The translations under genes were made by a program, and so were the position numbers. A stretch of 64,000 bases of DNA from Xylanibacter ruminicola Ga6B6 (GTDB lineage Bacteria > Bacteroidota > Bacteroidia > Bacteroidales > Bacteroidaceae), in contig NZ_JHXD01000013.1 of assembly GCF_000687715.1 (NCBI RefSeq), forward strand, positions 29,234 through 93,233, written 5' to 3'. Position 1 is the first letter of the stretch. Every line of letters begins with the position of its first letter. The notes beneath the pieces were generated by a model, which saw only the letters and a program-made list of their open reading frames with translations, was not told the DNA's origin and did not search any database. Of the stretch, positions 8,948-18,195 are shown in pieces.

Positions 8948-10296
8948 ATCGCATTCTTCTTGAAGTACTTTTCTATGTTGTTCAGTTTCTGTTCATGACA
9001 GAATACCATCACCGAGTCGCCCGCCTCAATCTGCGAGTTACCGTTCACCAGCATACCGCGCCCGTCGCGTACCAGTCCGCCGATAGTTACGCCAAATGGC
9101 AGTCCTAAGTCCTTTACCGGTTTCTTGGTCACCTTCGAATCCTCGGCAGCCGTAAACTCAGCCACCTCGCTGTCCACCATCATCAGCGATCGCAGGTTGT
9201 TCACGTCGGCATCCAGCAGCATCTGGTAGATATGGCTGGCGGCGATGGTCTTCTTATTGATAATCGTACCGATATCCAGACTTTCGGCCATGCTCACGTA
9301 GTCCAGGTTCTCCACCATCGCTACTGTTTTGCGCACGCCCATCTTCTTGGCAGTCAAACAAGCTAGAATGTTGGTCTCGGCATTCTCGGTCAGCGCCACA
9401 AAGGCCTGTGTATTTCTGATGCCCTCCTCTTCCAGCAGTCCCAAGTCGCGTCCGTCGCCGTGGATTACCATCGTGTCCTGGTTCTCCAGTAGCTCGTTCA
9501 GCTTTTCGCAGCGCTTGGCATCCTTCTCAATAATCTTCACGTGCATATAGTCGGGGGTGGTCAGAGCCGCACGTACGGTGGTTTTGCCGCCGCCCATCAT
9601 AATCACGTTCTTCACGTCGGTATAGTGCTCCTTACCTACTATCTTGCGTATGTAAGGTATATACTCCTTGGTAGTCATAAAGTAAGCCAGGTCGCCCACT
9701 CTCAGTTCGTCCATACCGCTTGGTATAATCGTGTCGCCTCCGCGCTTAATGGCCACAATGTGGTACGGGTCGTCGGGGCCGCACAGGTCCTTCAGCGGCT
9801 GGTTCAGTATCTCGGCCTGCTCTCTCAGCTTTATGCCCAGCATGGTCAGTGCACCATCGTGTACATCCCAACGCTGGCGCACCCACGATAGCTTTAAGCC
9901 GTTGTTGATGTCAATGGCTGCCAGTACCTCGGGGTAAATCAGCGAGTCAAGTCCTAAGTTCTTAAAAAAGGGTTGTAAGCTGGGTGCCAGGTACTCGTAG
10001 TTATCAATACGTGCTACGGTTTTCTTAGCGCCCAAGGCGTGTGCCAGGATGCAGGCGTTAATGTTTGTGCTCTCCTCGGGTGTTACACCCACAAAAAGGT
10101 CGGCGTTGGGCACACCGGCCTCTTTCAGAGCTCTGATGCTGGTTGGCGATGCGCAATACGTCATCACGTCGTACTCGCTCATTTTAGCCAGTCGCTCCTC
10201 GTCGTCATCAATCAGAATGCAGTCCTGATGTTCTCTCGACAGCAATTTCGACAGGTGAGTACCTACGGCGCCTGCACCTACTATCACAATCTTCAT
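8941..10296 (-). CDS. trkA: Trk system potassium uptake regulator TrkA
   Basis: A 451-residue cytoplasmic protein with two repeated RCK units. Each has a Rossmann nucleotide-binding fold ([13 protein letters not shown] at the N-terminus, IMMGGGKT near residue 232) followed by a TrkA_C domain. It gates TrkH in response to nucleotides. It overlaps dxs by 4 nt upstream and trkH by 7 nt downstream. Confidence 0.95.
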   Translation of the reverse strand: MKIVIVGAGAVGTHLSKLLSREHQDCILIDDDEERLAKMSEYDVMTYCASPTSIRALKEAGVPNADLFVGVTPEESTNINACILAHALGAKKTVARIDNYEYLAPSLQPFFKNLGLDSLIYPEVLAAIDINNGLKLSWVRQRWDVHDGALTMLGIKLREQAEILNQPLKDLCGPDDPYHIVAIKRGGDTIIPSGMDELRVGDLAYFMTTKEYIPYIRKIVGKEHYTDVKNVIMMGGGKTTVRAALTTPDYMHVKIIEKDAKRCEKLNELLENQDTMVIHGDGRDLGLLEEEGIRNTQAFVALTENAETNILACLTAKKMGVRKTVAMVENLDYVSMAESLDIGTIINKKTIAASHIYQMLLDADVNNLRSLMMVDSEVAEFTAAEDSKVTKKPVKDLGLPFGVTIGGLVRDGRGMLVNGNSQIEAGDSVMVFCHEQKLNNIEKYFKKNAIW

Positions 10297-12191
10297 GCCT
10301 CCAAAATAGCTTTCTTAATGCCTTCTTCGTCAATGCCTACAATGTGCTGCAGCTCCTTTACGGTGCCGTGCTCCACAAAGTTGTCGGGCAGTCCCAGTCG
10401 TGTGACCTTTGGTGCGTAACCGTGATCGTTCATCCACTCCAGCACAGCGCTACCCAGTCCGCCTTGGCGTACACCGTTCTCAACGGTAATCACCTTCTTA
10501 AACTTCTTGCCTACCTCTTCCAGAATCTCCTCGTCAATAGGCTTCAAGAATCGCATGTCGTAATGCGCAACGCTAATTTTTCCATTTTCAATTTTCAATT
10601 GTTCAATGGCGCGTGTTACGTTATTACCAATCGGGCCAATGCTCAGCACAGCTATGTCGTCGCCGTCGTGCAGTTTACGTCCGGTACCCACCTTTATCTC
10701 CTCCAGTGGGCATCGCCAGTCCTGCAGCTCGCCGCCACCACGTGGATAGCGTATCACGAACGGACCCTTGTTAGGCAGCTGGGCGGTGTACATCAGTCGT
10801 CGTAGCTCGTGCTCATCCAGTGGCGAGCAGATGGTCATGTTTGGTATGGGGCGCAGGGCAGCCAGGTCAAAGGCACCATGGTGTGTGGCACCATCCTCGC
10901 CCACCAGTCCCGAGCGGTCAAAGCAGAACACCACGTTCAGGTTCAGCAGTGCCACGTCGTGTATGATATTGTCGAATGCACGCTGTGCAAAGGCACTGTA
11001 GATATTGCAGAAGGGCAGCAGTCCGTCCTTGGCCATACCGCCGCTGAATGTCACGGCGTGTCCCTCGGCTATACCCACGTCAAACGTGCGTTCGGGCATC
11101 TCTTTCATCATGATATTCATCGAGCAGCCACTAGGCATGGCTGGTGTCACACCCACTATCTTGGGGTTCTGCTTAGCCAGTTCTAGCAGCGTGTGGCCGA
11201 ATACATCCTGGTATTTCTGTGGCTTGGTGGGGTCGTTGTCCACCAGGCGCTCACCAGTATCGGGGTTAAACTTGCCCGGTGCGTGCCATACCGTTACATC
11301 CTTCTCGGCTGGTGCATAGCCATGTCCTTTCTTGGTGTGCAGGTGCAGCAGTTTGGGACCTGTCATATTCTTTAGCTGACTCAGTATGCGCACAAGTTCC
11401 TTCACGTTGTGACCGTCAAACGGACCGAAGTACTGTATGTTCATACCGTCGAAAATATTCTGTTGGTGGCTGATGGCGCTCTTCATGGCGTTTGTCAGTC
11501 GTATCAGGCCTTTCTTGCGGTCGTCGTTCAGCAGTCCGTGGCGATTAAACCAGCGTGCCGTTTTAAACTTTATGCAGTTATACGTCTCGTTGGTGCTCAG
11601 GTTCAGCAGATACTGCTTCATACCGCCAACACTGCGGTCGATACTCATGTTGTTATCGTTCAGGATGATCAGCAGGTTGTTGGGACTGCTCGATACGTTG
11701 TTCAGTCCCTCAAAAGCCAGTCCGCCGCTCAGTGCACCGTCGCCAATCACAGCCACCACATGGCGGTCGTGCTTGCCCTCCAGCTCAGCAGCTACGGCCA
11801 TACCCAAGGCTGCCGATACCGAGTTGCTGGCGTGTCCGCAGGCAAATGTATCGTACTCGCTCTCTTCGGGCGATGGGAAAGGTTTGATACCGCCCAACTT
11901 ACGGTTAGTGCAGAATCGGTCCTTACGACCAGTCAGTATCTTATGACCGTAAGCCTGGTGTCCCACGTCCCAAACTATTCTGTCTTCAGGGGTATTATAT
12001 ACGTAATGCAGTGCAACCGTAATTTCGGCCACACCCAAACTCGAGGCTAAGTGTCCAGGGTTCACTGCCACCTCTTCAATGATGTCGCGTCGCAGTTCGT
12101 CGCACACTTGTGGCAATTCATCCACCTTCAGTTTTCTCAAATCCTCTGGCGTCTGGATCTTATTTAAAAGAGTAAACTCAGTTTTTTCCAC
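10293..12191 (-). CDS. dxs: 1-deoxy-D-xylulose-5-phosphate synthase
   Basis: First enzyme of the MEP isoprenoid pathway: condenses pyruvate and glyceraldehyde-3-phosphate using thiamine diphosphate. Key segments are [13 protein letters not shown], the ThDP/Mg motif [16 protein letters not shown] with downstream NDN, and a C-terminal transketolase domain. Length (632 aa) is normal. The start is a GTG at 12191, 24 nt after a TAnnTTTG box; no in-frame ATG lies between. Around residues 528-539 an in-frame AATTGAA repeat encodes a low-complexity [12 protein letters not shown] stretch. dxr, the next pathway enzyme, is also in the window but in another operon. Confidence 0.97.
   Translation of the reverse strand: MEKTEFTLLNKIQTPEDLRKLKVDELPQVCDELRRDIIEEVAVNPGHLASSLGVAEITVALHYVYNTPEDRIVWDVGHQAYGHKILTGRKDRFCTNRKLGGIKPFPSPEESEYDTFACGHASNSVSAALGMAVAAELEGKHDRHVVAVIGDGALSGGLAFEGLNNVSSSPNNLLIILNDNNMSIDRSVGGMKQYLLNLSTNETYNCIKFKTARWFNRHGLLNDDRKKGLIRLTNAMKSAISHQQNIFDGMNIQYFGPFDGHNVKELVRILSQLKNMTGPKLLHLHTKKGHGYAPAEKDVTVWHAPGKFNPDTGERLVDNDPTKPQKYQDVFGHTLLELAKQNPKIVGVTPAMPSGCSMNIMMKEMPERTFDVGIAEGHAVTFSGGMAKDGLLPFCNIYSAFAQRAFDNIIHDVALLNLNVVFCFDRSGLVGEDGATHHGAFDLAALRPIPNMTICSPLDEHELRRLMYTAQLPNKGPFVIRYPRGGGELQDWRCPLEEIKVGTGRKLHDGDDIAVLSIGPIGNNVTRAIEQLKIENGKISVAHYDMRFLKPIDEEILEEVGKKFKKVITVENGVRQGGLGSAVLEWMNDHGYAPKVTRLGLPDNFVEHGTVKELQHIVGIDEEGIKKAILEA
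10576..10608. repeat. AATTGAA-type repeat inside dxs
   Basis: On the minus strand ATTGAA (last copy ATGGAA) recurs at spacings of 8, 7 and 7 bp within the dxs reading frame. It resembles the array at 2312 and the one at 48448. Confidence 0.45.
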
Positions 12192-12215
12192 ACAAAAATT
12201 CTTTTATTTCGAGTG

Positions 12216-12223
12216 CAAAGATA
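12216..12223 (-). promoter_or_regulatory. dxs operon promoter, -7 box TATCTTTG
   Basis: TAnnTTTG match on the minus strand, 24 nt before the GTG start of dxs. It probably drives dxs-trkA-trkH-manA. Confidence 0.6.
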
Positions 12224-12268
12224 TACATTTATTATTAAACTGCAAAATATATTAGCAATTTTCTTAGT

Positions 12269-12901
12269 TTAAATCTGCCCACTTTCCACCATCAGCACCA
12301 CGCGTTCGGTCAGTCGGTCCACGCCCTTTGCGTCGTACTCCTTTTTCAGGCTGGCACCAAAGCCCCAGGCGAACACCTGCCAGAATCCCGCTCTCAGCGG
12401 TCCCATAAAGGCTTTAATCATATCGTAGCTGCTCGAGTGGCATTCTCGGTCAATCAGTTTTATCAGCAGTTTACCTTGGCTGTAGGTCAGTTTTTTCATT
12501 TTGGGTTTGTAGGTTTTAAATATGTCGGCCTCTACGCGCTTCATGTGTTCCGCCTTTTCCTGGTCTGTTTGCAGCGTTTCCAGATATTCGGTGGTTTCAA
12601 TCAGCATCATGCGTGCCTCTTTGGCTATAGGCAGCACTTTCTTCACGTTGTTCACCAGTCGCATATACTGCTGGGCCTGTTTTTTGTTTTTAAATGTCAG
12701 TTGCGGGTACACATACACATTGTTCATCTCCATGTATTGTATGCTGTCGCCTTCGTGTAGCACCTTTCCCACCTTCACGGTAGGCACAAATGTAGGCGAG
12801 TCCATCTCCGCCAGCACCTGCTCGGCAGTTATCCGTTGTTCCTCCTGCGCATGGGCGCAAGCAGCGCAACACAGCAATGCTATGATAATCCCTTTTCTCA
12901 T
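12269..12901 (-). CDS. DUF4294 domain protein, exported
   Basis: A 210-residue protein of a Bacteroidota-specific family of unknown function. The N-terminus MRKGIIIALLCCAACAHAQ is a signal peptide. The open frame extends to 12952, but the -7 box at 12911-12918 lies inside that extension, so the ATG at 12901 is chosen. The domain runs from about residue 45 to 200 and has conserved-looking patches NNVYVYPQLTFKNKKQAQQYMRLVNNVKKVLP and LLIKLIDRE. It is transcribed divergently from the helix-hairpin-helix gene. No catalytic function can be assigned. Confidence 0.8.
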   Translation of the reverse strand: MRKGIIIALLCCAACAHAQEEQRITAEQVLAEMDSPTFVPTVKVGKVLHEGDSIQYMEMNNVYVYPQLTFKNKKQAQQYMRLVNNVKKVLPIAKEARMMLIETTEYLETLQTDQEKAEHMKRVEADIFKTYKPKMKKLTYSQGKLLIKLIDRECHSSSYDMIKAFMGPLRAGFWQVFAWGFGASLKKEYDAKGVDRLTERVVLMVESGQI

Positions 12902-12910
12902 TTTCGGGTG

Positions 12911-12918
12911 CAAAATTA
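12911..12918 (-). promoter_or_regulatory. DUF4294 gene promoter, -7 box TAATTTTG
   Basis: TAnnTTTG match on the minus strand with only 9 nt between the box and the ATG. The mRNA leader must be extremely short or absent. Confidence 0.6.
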
Positions 12919-12983
12919 CTATTTTTTTGCTATGTAACGCATGTTTTAACACGAAAAAATAAGATTATTAGTAAATTTTTCCA

Positions 12984-12991
12984 TACCTTTG
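12984..12991 (+). promoter_or_regulatory. Promoter of helix-hairpin-helix gene, -7 box TACCTTTG
   Basis: Consensus -7 box 25 nt before the ATG at 13017, divergent from the DUF4294 promoter. Confidence 0.65.
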
Positions 12992-13016
12992 CATCATCAA
13001 AAGATTCGCTAAATTA

Positions 13017-14864
13017 ATGAAACTAAGATTGTTATTACTATTCTTACTACCATTCTTGGATATAAAAGCGCAGGAATCGCATGGATGGGAGACGTACTTG
13101 AATCAGGTGATGACGGCTGAAGATGCAGCATCGGAGGGCTGGCAGCAGACGTACGACCTGCTGAGTGACTTAGTGCAGCATCCCATCAATATTAATACCG
13201 CCACGCGCGACCAGCTGGAAGCTATCCCTTTTTTGTCGGCACAACAGGTAGAGGAGCTGATGGCTTACCTTTACCGCTATGCGCCGATGCGATCGACTGC
13301 CGAACTACGCATGATGACGCTGTTGACACCTGCCCAGCGCGAACTGCTGAGCTACTGCGTTTATACAGGCGAGAGCGCCCCCAAACACTATTTACATCAC
13401 GAGCTGACCGCTACAGCCAAACTGCCACTGAGCGACGGACACTGGTTTCGCTACCAGCTGCAATATGGCGATCGGCTGAAGGCAGGGTTGGTGGGTGATC
13501 TGGATGCAGACGAACCCTTTATGAAGGATTGTAACCGATGGGGGTATGATTACTATGCACCATATGTACAGCTGAACCACTGGGGATGCATAGAGACAAT
13601 GGTATTAGGCAGTTACAGGGTGAGTATGGGCATGGGCTTGGTGATGAACAACAGCTTTAGTTTAGGAAAGATAGCCATGCTCCAAAACTTGGGGCGCAGC
13701 ACAAATACTCTCCGTGCACATTCCTCAAGGACGGAGAACGCGTTGCAAGGGGGTGGTTTAACCCTGAAGCTGGGTCGCGGTTGGCAGGCTACAGCATTTG
13801 TGGGCTATGTGCCGATGGATGCCACGCTGAACAAGGACGGTAGTGCACGTACAATACTAACCACTGGCTATCATCGTACGGAAACCGAAATAGCTAAGAA
13901 ACATAATATGCACGCCCTGAAAACGGGTGGTAGCCTGCGCTATACGGGACACGGTCTGCACATAGGGTTGAACGGGCTTTACGTGCATCTGGACCGGCCG
14001 CTTCAACCTAACACCAAACTGCTGTACAACCTGTACAAACCGCAGGGCAGCAGTTTTGTGAATATGAGTACGGATTATGGCTATGCCAACCGTCGTTGGG
14101 CGCTGAACGGCGAAACGGCCGTGGATGGATATGGTCATATAGCAACCATCAATAGTGTGAGTGTGGCGGTGGAAAGTAACCTTACGTTGATGGCAGTGCA
14201 GCGTTATTATCAGTACCGCTACACTTCGCTGGATGCGCAGAGCTATAGCGACGGGGGCAGCGTGCAGAACGAGAGTGGGGTGTATGTGGGAGCAACTTGG
14301 TTGCCATCGACTAAATGGCAGGTGTCGGCTTATGCTGACTGGGCTTACTTCCCATGGGTAAGGTACAGACAGCCGGCGGGTACTTATACGATGGATTATC
14401 TGCTGCAGACGACATATACCAGCAGTCACTGGAAACTGAGCGGCAGGTACCGGCTGAAAGCAAAACAACAGGAACACCGCACCAGAATGACAACTGAATA
14501 CAACTGGGATTTCGGCTTAGGCCTGCGTACCCAACTGGATGGTTACTACGGAGCGGCAGAAGGAACAGAGATGGGCGCCATGCTGAGCGAGAGCATAGCT
14601 TACGCTTATAAGTGGCTACGACTGAACGCTGGGGCGGGCTATTACCATACGGATAGTTATAACAGTAGGCTGTTTGTGTATGAGAACGGACCGCTATATA
14701 CCTATGCCATGCAGCAGTTATACGGCGAGGGCATACGTTACTGGCTGATGCTGCGCATTAACGCTGGGAAGAGCGTGCTGCTAACCGCCAAGATGGGCGT
14801 AAACAACAACTTTGAACGTGCATCGAAAACGGATATGATGGTTCAGCTGCGACTTAAAATCTGA
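13017..14864 (+). CDS. Helix-hairpin-helix protein with outer-membrane barrel-like C-terminus
   Basis: A 615-residue exported protein with signal peptide MKLRLLLLFLLPFLDIKAQ. Residues about 55-120 hold ComEA-like helix-hairpin-helix repeats (ININTATRDQLEAIPFLS, then APMRSTAELRMM). The rest, from about residue 150, consists of alternating aromatic-rich strands (GSYRVSMGMGLVMNN, YTSSHWKLSGRYRL) as in beta-barrels. The family is common in Bacteroidota but its role is unknown; the HHH may bind DNA outside the cell or serve as a protein-protein module. It ends tail-to-tail with the GT4 gene, overlapping by 22 bp. Confidence 0.75.
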   Translation: MKLRLLLLFLLPFLDIKAQESHGWETYLNQVMTAEDAASEGWQQTYDLLSDLVQHPININTATRDQLEAIPFLSAQQVEELMAYLYRYAPMRSTAELRMMTLLTPAQRELLSYCVYTGESAPKHYLHHELTATAKLPLSDGHWFRYQLQYGDRLKAGLVGDLDADEPFMKDCNRWGYDYYAPYVQLNHWGCIETMVLGSYRVSMGMGLVMNNSFSLGKIAMLQNLGRSTNTLRAHSSRTENALQGGGLTLKLGRGWQATAFVGYVPMDATLNKDGSARTILTTGYHRTETEIAKKHNMHALKTGGSLRYTGHGLHIGLNGLYVHLDRPLQPNTKLLYNLYKPQGSSFVNMSTDYGYANRRWALNGETAVDGYGHIATINSVSVAVESNLTLMAVQRYYQYRYTSLDAQSYSDGGSVQNESGVYVGATWLPSTKWQVSAYADWAYFPWVRYRQPAGTYTMDYLLQTTYTSSHWKLSGRYRLKAKQQEHRTRMTTEYNWDFGLGLRTQLDGYYGAAEGTEMGAMLSESIAYAYKWLRLNAGAGYYHTDSYNSRLFVYENGPLYTYAMQQLYGEGIRYWLMLRINAGKSVLLTAKMGVNNNFERASKTDMMVQLRLKI

Positions 14865-15985
14865 TGATAGAGTTGGTAAACCTGACCTGCGACATCGTTG
14901 CCAGCGAAACGTTGTACATAACCCTGACTGCGCTGGATGCGTGTCTCGCGATGGGCTGAACCGACAAGCGAGCGTCGGATAGCATTGGACATGCCTAGCA
15001 CATCGCCTGGAGCCACATAGATGTTGTCGGGGCCGCCAGCCTCTTCGAGACATGAACCGCTGCAAGCCACTACAGGCAAACCGCAACGTATGGCCTCGAT
15101 GATAGGTATACCAAAACCCTCGTAAATACTAGGATAAACAAACACTTCGGCCATGGCGTAAAGGGAGGGCAGATGCTCGTCGGGCACACCATGCAGGATA
15201 CGCACACGCTGTTGCAATTGGTGCTGCTGCACGTAGGCCATGACCTTTTGGGTGTATGGAGTGGGGCGGCCGATGATGACCAGCGACACATCGGATGGCA
15301 GATAGGGCAGCGCCTGAACGGCCTGCAGCACGTTTTTACGCGTCTCGATAGAACCTACATTAAGAATGTAACGCTGGGGCAATTGATAATGTTTGGCTAC
15401 CTGCTGCAGCACGGCGGCATCGCTTTCGGCACCGAAACGTTGAGCACAACTCTGGTAGATGAGCGATATTTTCTCGGCTGGCACCTGACCGTACTCGATG
15501 ATGTCGCGACGGGTACATTCGCTGATGGCAATGATATGGGTGGCCTCGCGCAGGGTGCGTCGGAACTTCCATGTGTAGAGCTTTACGTCGATGGGATTGT
15601 AAAACTCGGGATGACGCAGGAAAATAAGATCGTGGATGGTAACCACGCTGGGGATGCCGCTTTGACTGATGCCAAGGGGAAGTTCGCCCGACAAACCATG
15701 ATAGAGTTGGATGCCATCGCGCTTAAGATCGGCAACGATACCCTTGGTGCGCCAGTAAGCGTTGCCCAATGGCCAGCGCTTGTTGGCAAACTTAAATGCT
15801 ATATTGGGGCGCTCTGCGATTTGATTACGCAAAGGATCGCGACCAGCATCGGGGGCATAGAGACTGAGCTTCAGGGGATACTGTGCCAGATCGTTAACCA
15901 ACGTGCGGCCATAGGCACCAAGACCTGTGCCGTTGCGAACAATGCGCTTGGCATCGAAGCCAATATGTAGGGGTGTGTTACTCAT
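14843..15985 (-). CDS. Glycosyltransferase family 4
   Basis: A 380-residue GT-B enzyme. N-terminal acceptor domain begins IGFDAKRIVRNGTGLGAYGR; the C-terminal nucleotide-sugar domain has LNVGSIETRKN and the GT4 signature VFVYPSIYEGFGIPIIEA with the E-x7-E arrangement. It transfers a sugar from a nucleotide donor in the cytoplasm, probably during surface-polysaccharide assembly; donor and acceptor are unknown. It follows the GtrA-like gene by 6 nt and is probably co-transcribed with it. Confidence 0.9.
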   Translation of the reverse strand: MSNTPLHIGFDAKRIVRNGTGLGAYGRTLVNDLAQYPLKLSLYAPDAGRDPLRNQIAERPNIAFKFANKRWPLGNAYWRTKGIVADLKRDGIQLYHGLSGELPLGISQSGIPSVVTIHDLIFLRHPEFYNPIDVKLYTWKFRRTLREATHIIAISECTRRDIIEYGQVPAEKISLIYQSCAQRFGAESDAAVLQQVAKHYQLPQRYILNVGSIETRKNVLQAVQALPYLPSDVSLVIIGRPTPYTQKVMAYVQQHQLQQRVRILHGVPDEHLPSLYAMAEVFVYPSIYEGFGIPIIEAIRCGLPVVACSGSCLEEAGGPDNIYVAPGDVLGMSNAIRRSLVGSAHRETRIQRSQGYVQRFAGNDVAGQVYQLYHQILSRS

Positions 15986-15991
15986 GATATC

Positions 15992-16381
15992 TTATTGCTT
16001 TTTAAAGTGCTTGAATACAAAACGAACCATGATGAAATTGGCGGGCACAGCGATGGCCAAAACAGCCAATGGGGCTACTGCACGACTGAGGCCCAGCCAT
16101 AGGAAGAAATTAAACAGCACGATGTGCAGCACGTAGTTGACTGCATGGGCGCCGCCAAAACCAATGCCGTTGCGGGCTGAGGTTTTTTCGCGGAAGGTGA
16201 AGTGGGCCGATAGGTAGTAGTTGACCAAGAAACTAACGATATAGCCCACCGTATAGGCAATGTTAACCTCGATAAAGTGCTGCAGCAACCAATACACACC
16301 GTAGTGGATGGCGGCGGCGGTGGTGCCCACAATACCGAAGCGAACAAGCTGACCAAATGTTTCCTTTTCGAACATGAACAT
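15992..16381 (-). CDS. GtrA-family membrane protein (putative lipid-linked sugar flippase)
   Basis: A 129-residue protein with four hydrophobic segments and GtrA features (FGQLVRFGIVGTTAAAIHYGVYW near the N-terminus, basic C-terminus). The family is thought to flip polyprenyl-phosphate-linked sugars. The open frame reaches 16438, but the promoter box at 16394-16401 lies within it, so the start is ATG 16381 (or 16375). GtrB-like and GT87 genes lie nearby on the other strand, which supports a Gtr-type module. Confidence 0.85.
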   Translation of the reverse strand: MFMFEKETFGQLVRFGIVGTTAAAIHYGVYWLLQHFIEVNIAYTVGYIVSFLVNYYLSAHFTFREKTSARNGIGFGGAHAVNYVLHIVLFNFFLWLGLSRAVAPLAVLAIAVPANFIMVRFVFKHFKKQ

Positions 16382-16393
16382 GAAATTTTGGTG

Positions 16394-16431
16394 CAAAGAT
16401 ACAAATAATTCGGTATAATTGTGTACCTTTG
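16394..16431. promoter_or_regulatory. Overlapping divergent promoters for GtrA-like and deacetylase genes
   Basis: Two TAnnTTTG boxes point outward: TATCTTTG on the minus strand (16394-16401, 12 nt before the GtrA-like ATG) and TACCTTTG on the plus strand (16424-16431, 25 nt before ATG 16457). Only 22 bp separate them, so the -33 region of each lies on the other and polymerase binding is probably mutually exclusive. Confidence 0.65.
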
Positions 16432-16456
16432 CACACAAATTATACCAATTATTATC

Positions 16457-17233
16457 ATGATACTATTGAGTTTTGATACCGAAGAGTTTGATGGACCACG
16501 CGAGCATGGCGTGGAATTTTCATTACAACAAGGTATGGTAGTTTCGAAGGAAGGTACGCGCCGCATATTGGACTGTTTGAAGCAGAACGGTGTGAGGGCT
16601 ACTTTTTTTTGCACGAGCAATTTTGCAGAGAATGCACCCGACCTGATGCAACGGATTATGGATGAAGGGCACGAGGTGGCCTGTCATGGAGTGGACCACT
16701 TTGAACCGAAAGATACTGACTTTGCCCGATCGAAGGAGATTGTGGAACGGGTAACCGGACGAACGGTGTACGGCTACCGACAGCCACGTATGTTCCCGGT
16801 GGTGGAGAGCGAAATTAAACGGGCTGGCTATCGCTATAACTCAAGCCTGAATCCCGCGTTTATACCCGGTCGTTACATGCATCTGACTGAACCCAGAACC
16901 TGGTTTATGAAGGATGGAGTGATGCAGATACCGGCATCGGTAACACCGCTGATACGATTCCCGCTCTTCTGGCTGGCGCTGCATAACCTGCCACAGAGCG
17001 TGTACCACTGGCTGGTGCGAAGGGTACTGAAACATGATGGTTACTTTGTAACCTACTTTCACCCATGGGAGTTCTACGACCTGAAGGAGCACCCCGAGTT
17101 TAAGATGCCCTTCATTATTAAGAACCACAGCGGCCGCGAGATGGTAGGGCGATTGGACAAACTGATAAAAATGCTGAAAGCCAACGGTCACGAATTCTTA
17201 ACTTACACTGAATTTACAGACAAACAACTATAA
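16457..17233 (+). CDS. Polysaccharide deacetylase (NodB-like)
   Basis: A 258-residue carbohydrate esterase-4-type protein. NodB signature pieces are LSFDTEEFD (catalytic/metal Asp) and ACHGVDHFE (the HxxxH metal pair); TYFHPWEFYDL near residue 200 is the late catalytic motif. It resembles the deacetylases found in exopolysaccharide loci. ATG 16457 is chosen over the earlier ATG at 16421 because the -7 box lies between them. The GtrB-like glycosyltransferase starts 14 nt after it, so it probably removes acetyl groups from the same glycan or its lipid-linked precursor. Confidence 0.87.
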   Translation: MILLSFDTEEFDGPREHGVEFSLQQGMVVSKEGTRRILDCLKQNGVRATFFCTSNFAENAPDLMQRIMDEGHEVACHGVDHFEPKDTDFARSKEIVERVTGRTVYGYRQPRMFPVVESEIKRAGYRYNSSLNPAFIPGRYMHLTEPRTWFMKDGVMQIPASVTPLIRFPLFWLALHNLPQSVYHWLVRRVLKHDGYFVTYFHPWEFYDLKEHPEFKMPFIIKNHSGREMVGRLDKLIKMLKANGHEFLTYTEFTDKQL

Positions 17234-17247
17234 GATACAACAAGTGT

Positions 17248-18195
17248 ATGAAAACGGTAACAATTATACTGCCTGCTTATAACGAGGAGTCGTCGTTCGA
17301 ACTACTGAAAGAACGGATGAGTGAGGTTGTAAAACAGAACCCGGATTACAACTGGGAATTTTTGCTGGTGAACGATGGTAGTACCGACCATACGCTGCAG
17401 CAGATGATGCGACTGCACCGCGAAGACCAGCATTACAGCTATCTGGACCTGAGCCGCAACTACGGCAAGGAGATAGCGATGATGGCTGGTTTTGACTATG
17501 CCAAAGGCGATGCCGTGATAGTGATGGACGCCGACATGCAGCATCCGATAGATGTGATACCCGAGATGCTGCAGTATTGGGAGCAGGGCTACGACGACGT
17601 GTATGCCACCCGACAGGATAGTAAGGAGAGTTGGCTGAAACGTACCACATCGCACTGGTACTACGAGGTGTTGCAATCAGTAACCAAGGTTCCCATTCAG
17701 AAGGATACCGGCGACTTCCGATTGCTTGACCGCTCGTGTGTTGAGGCCTTGAAACAGATGCGTGAAACCGAACGTAACACCAAGGGTATGTACTCGTGGA
17801 TAGGATTCCGCAAAAAAGGTATCGGCTACAAACAATTGGAGCGACAGTCTGGTGAGAGCAAATGGAGCACACGAGCACTGATGCATCTGGCACTGAATGG
17901 CATCATGTCGTATACTACCGCACCGCTGCGACTGGCTTCGGTACTTGGGCTGATCGTGTCGTTTGCAGCTTTCCTGTATTTGATATATATTATTGTAATC
18001 ACCAATTTGTATGGCGAACCTGTTCAGGGTTATCCTACTATGATGGTAACCATACTCTTCTTAGGTGGCATACAGCTGTTAAGCTTGGGTATCCTGGGTG
18101 AGTATGTAGCAAAGATTTTTAATGAAGTGAAGGGTCGTCCAGGCTACTTTCTTAACTCCTATAATGGCGAACGAAACAATGTGGCAAAAAATTAA
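17248..18195 (+). CDS. GtrB/DPM1-like polyprenyl-phosphate glycosyltransferase (GT2)
   Basis: A 315-residue protein with a GT2 domain (ILPAYNEESS, VNDGSTD, and DADMQHP as the DxD-type metal site) and two C-terminal membrane helices (about residues 228-295), the GtrB/ArnC/DPM1 architecture. Such enzymes move a sugar from a nucleotide donor onto polyprenyl phosphate at the inner face of the membrane; GtrA then flips it and a GtrC-type transferase adds it to the glycan outside. The next gene (GT87-like) starts inside its 3' end, 32 nt overlap. Confidence 0.9.
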   Translation: MKTVTIILPAYNEESSFELLKERMSEVVKQNPDYNWEFLLVNDGSTDHTLQQMMRLHREDQHYSYLDLSRNYGKEIAMMAGFDYAKGDAVIVMDADMQHPIDVIPEMLQYWEQGYDDVYATRQDSKESWLKRTTSHWYYEVLQSVTKVPIQKDTGDFRLLDRSCVEALKQMRETERNTKGMYSWIGFRKKGIGYKQLERQSGESKWSTRALMHLALNGIMSYTTAPLRLASVLGLIVSFAAFLYLIYIIVITNLYGEPVQGYPTMMVTILFLGGIQLLSLGILGEYVAKIFNEVKGRPGYFLNSYNGERNNVAKN

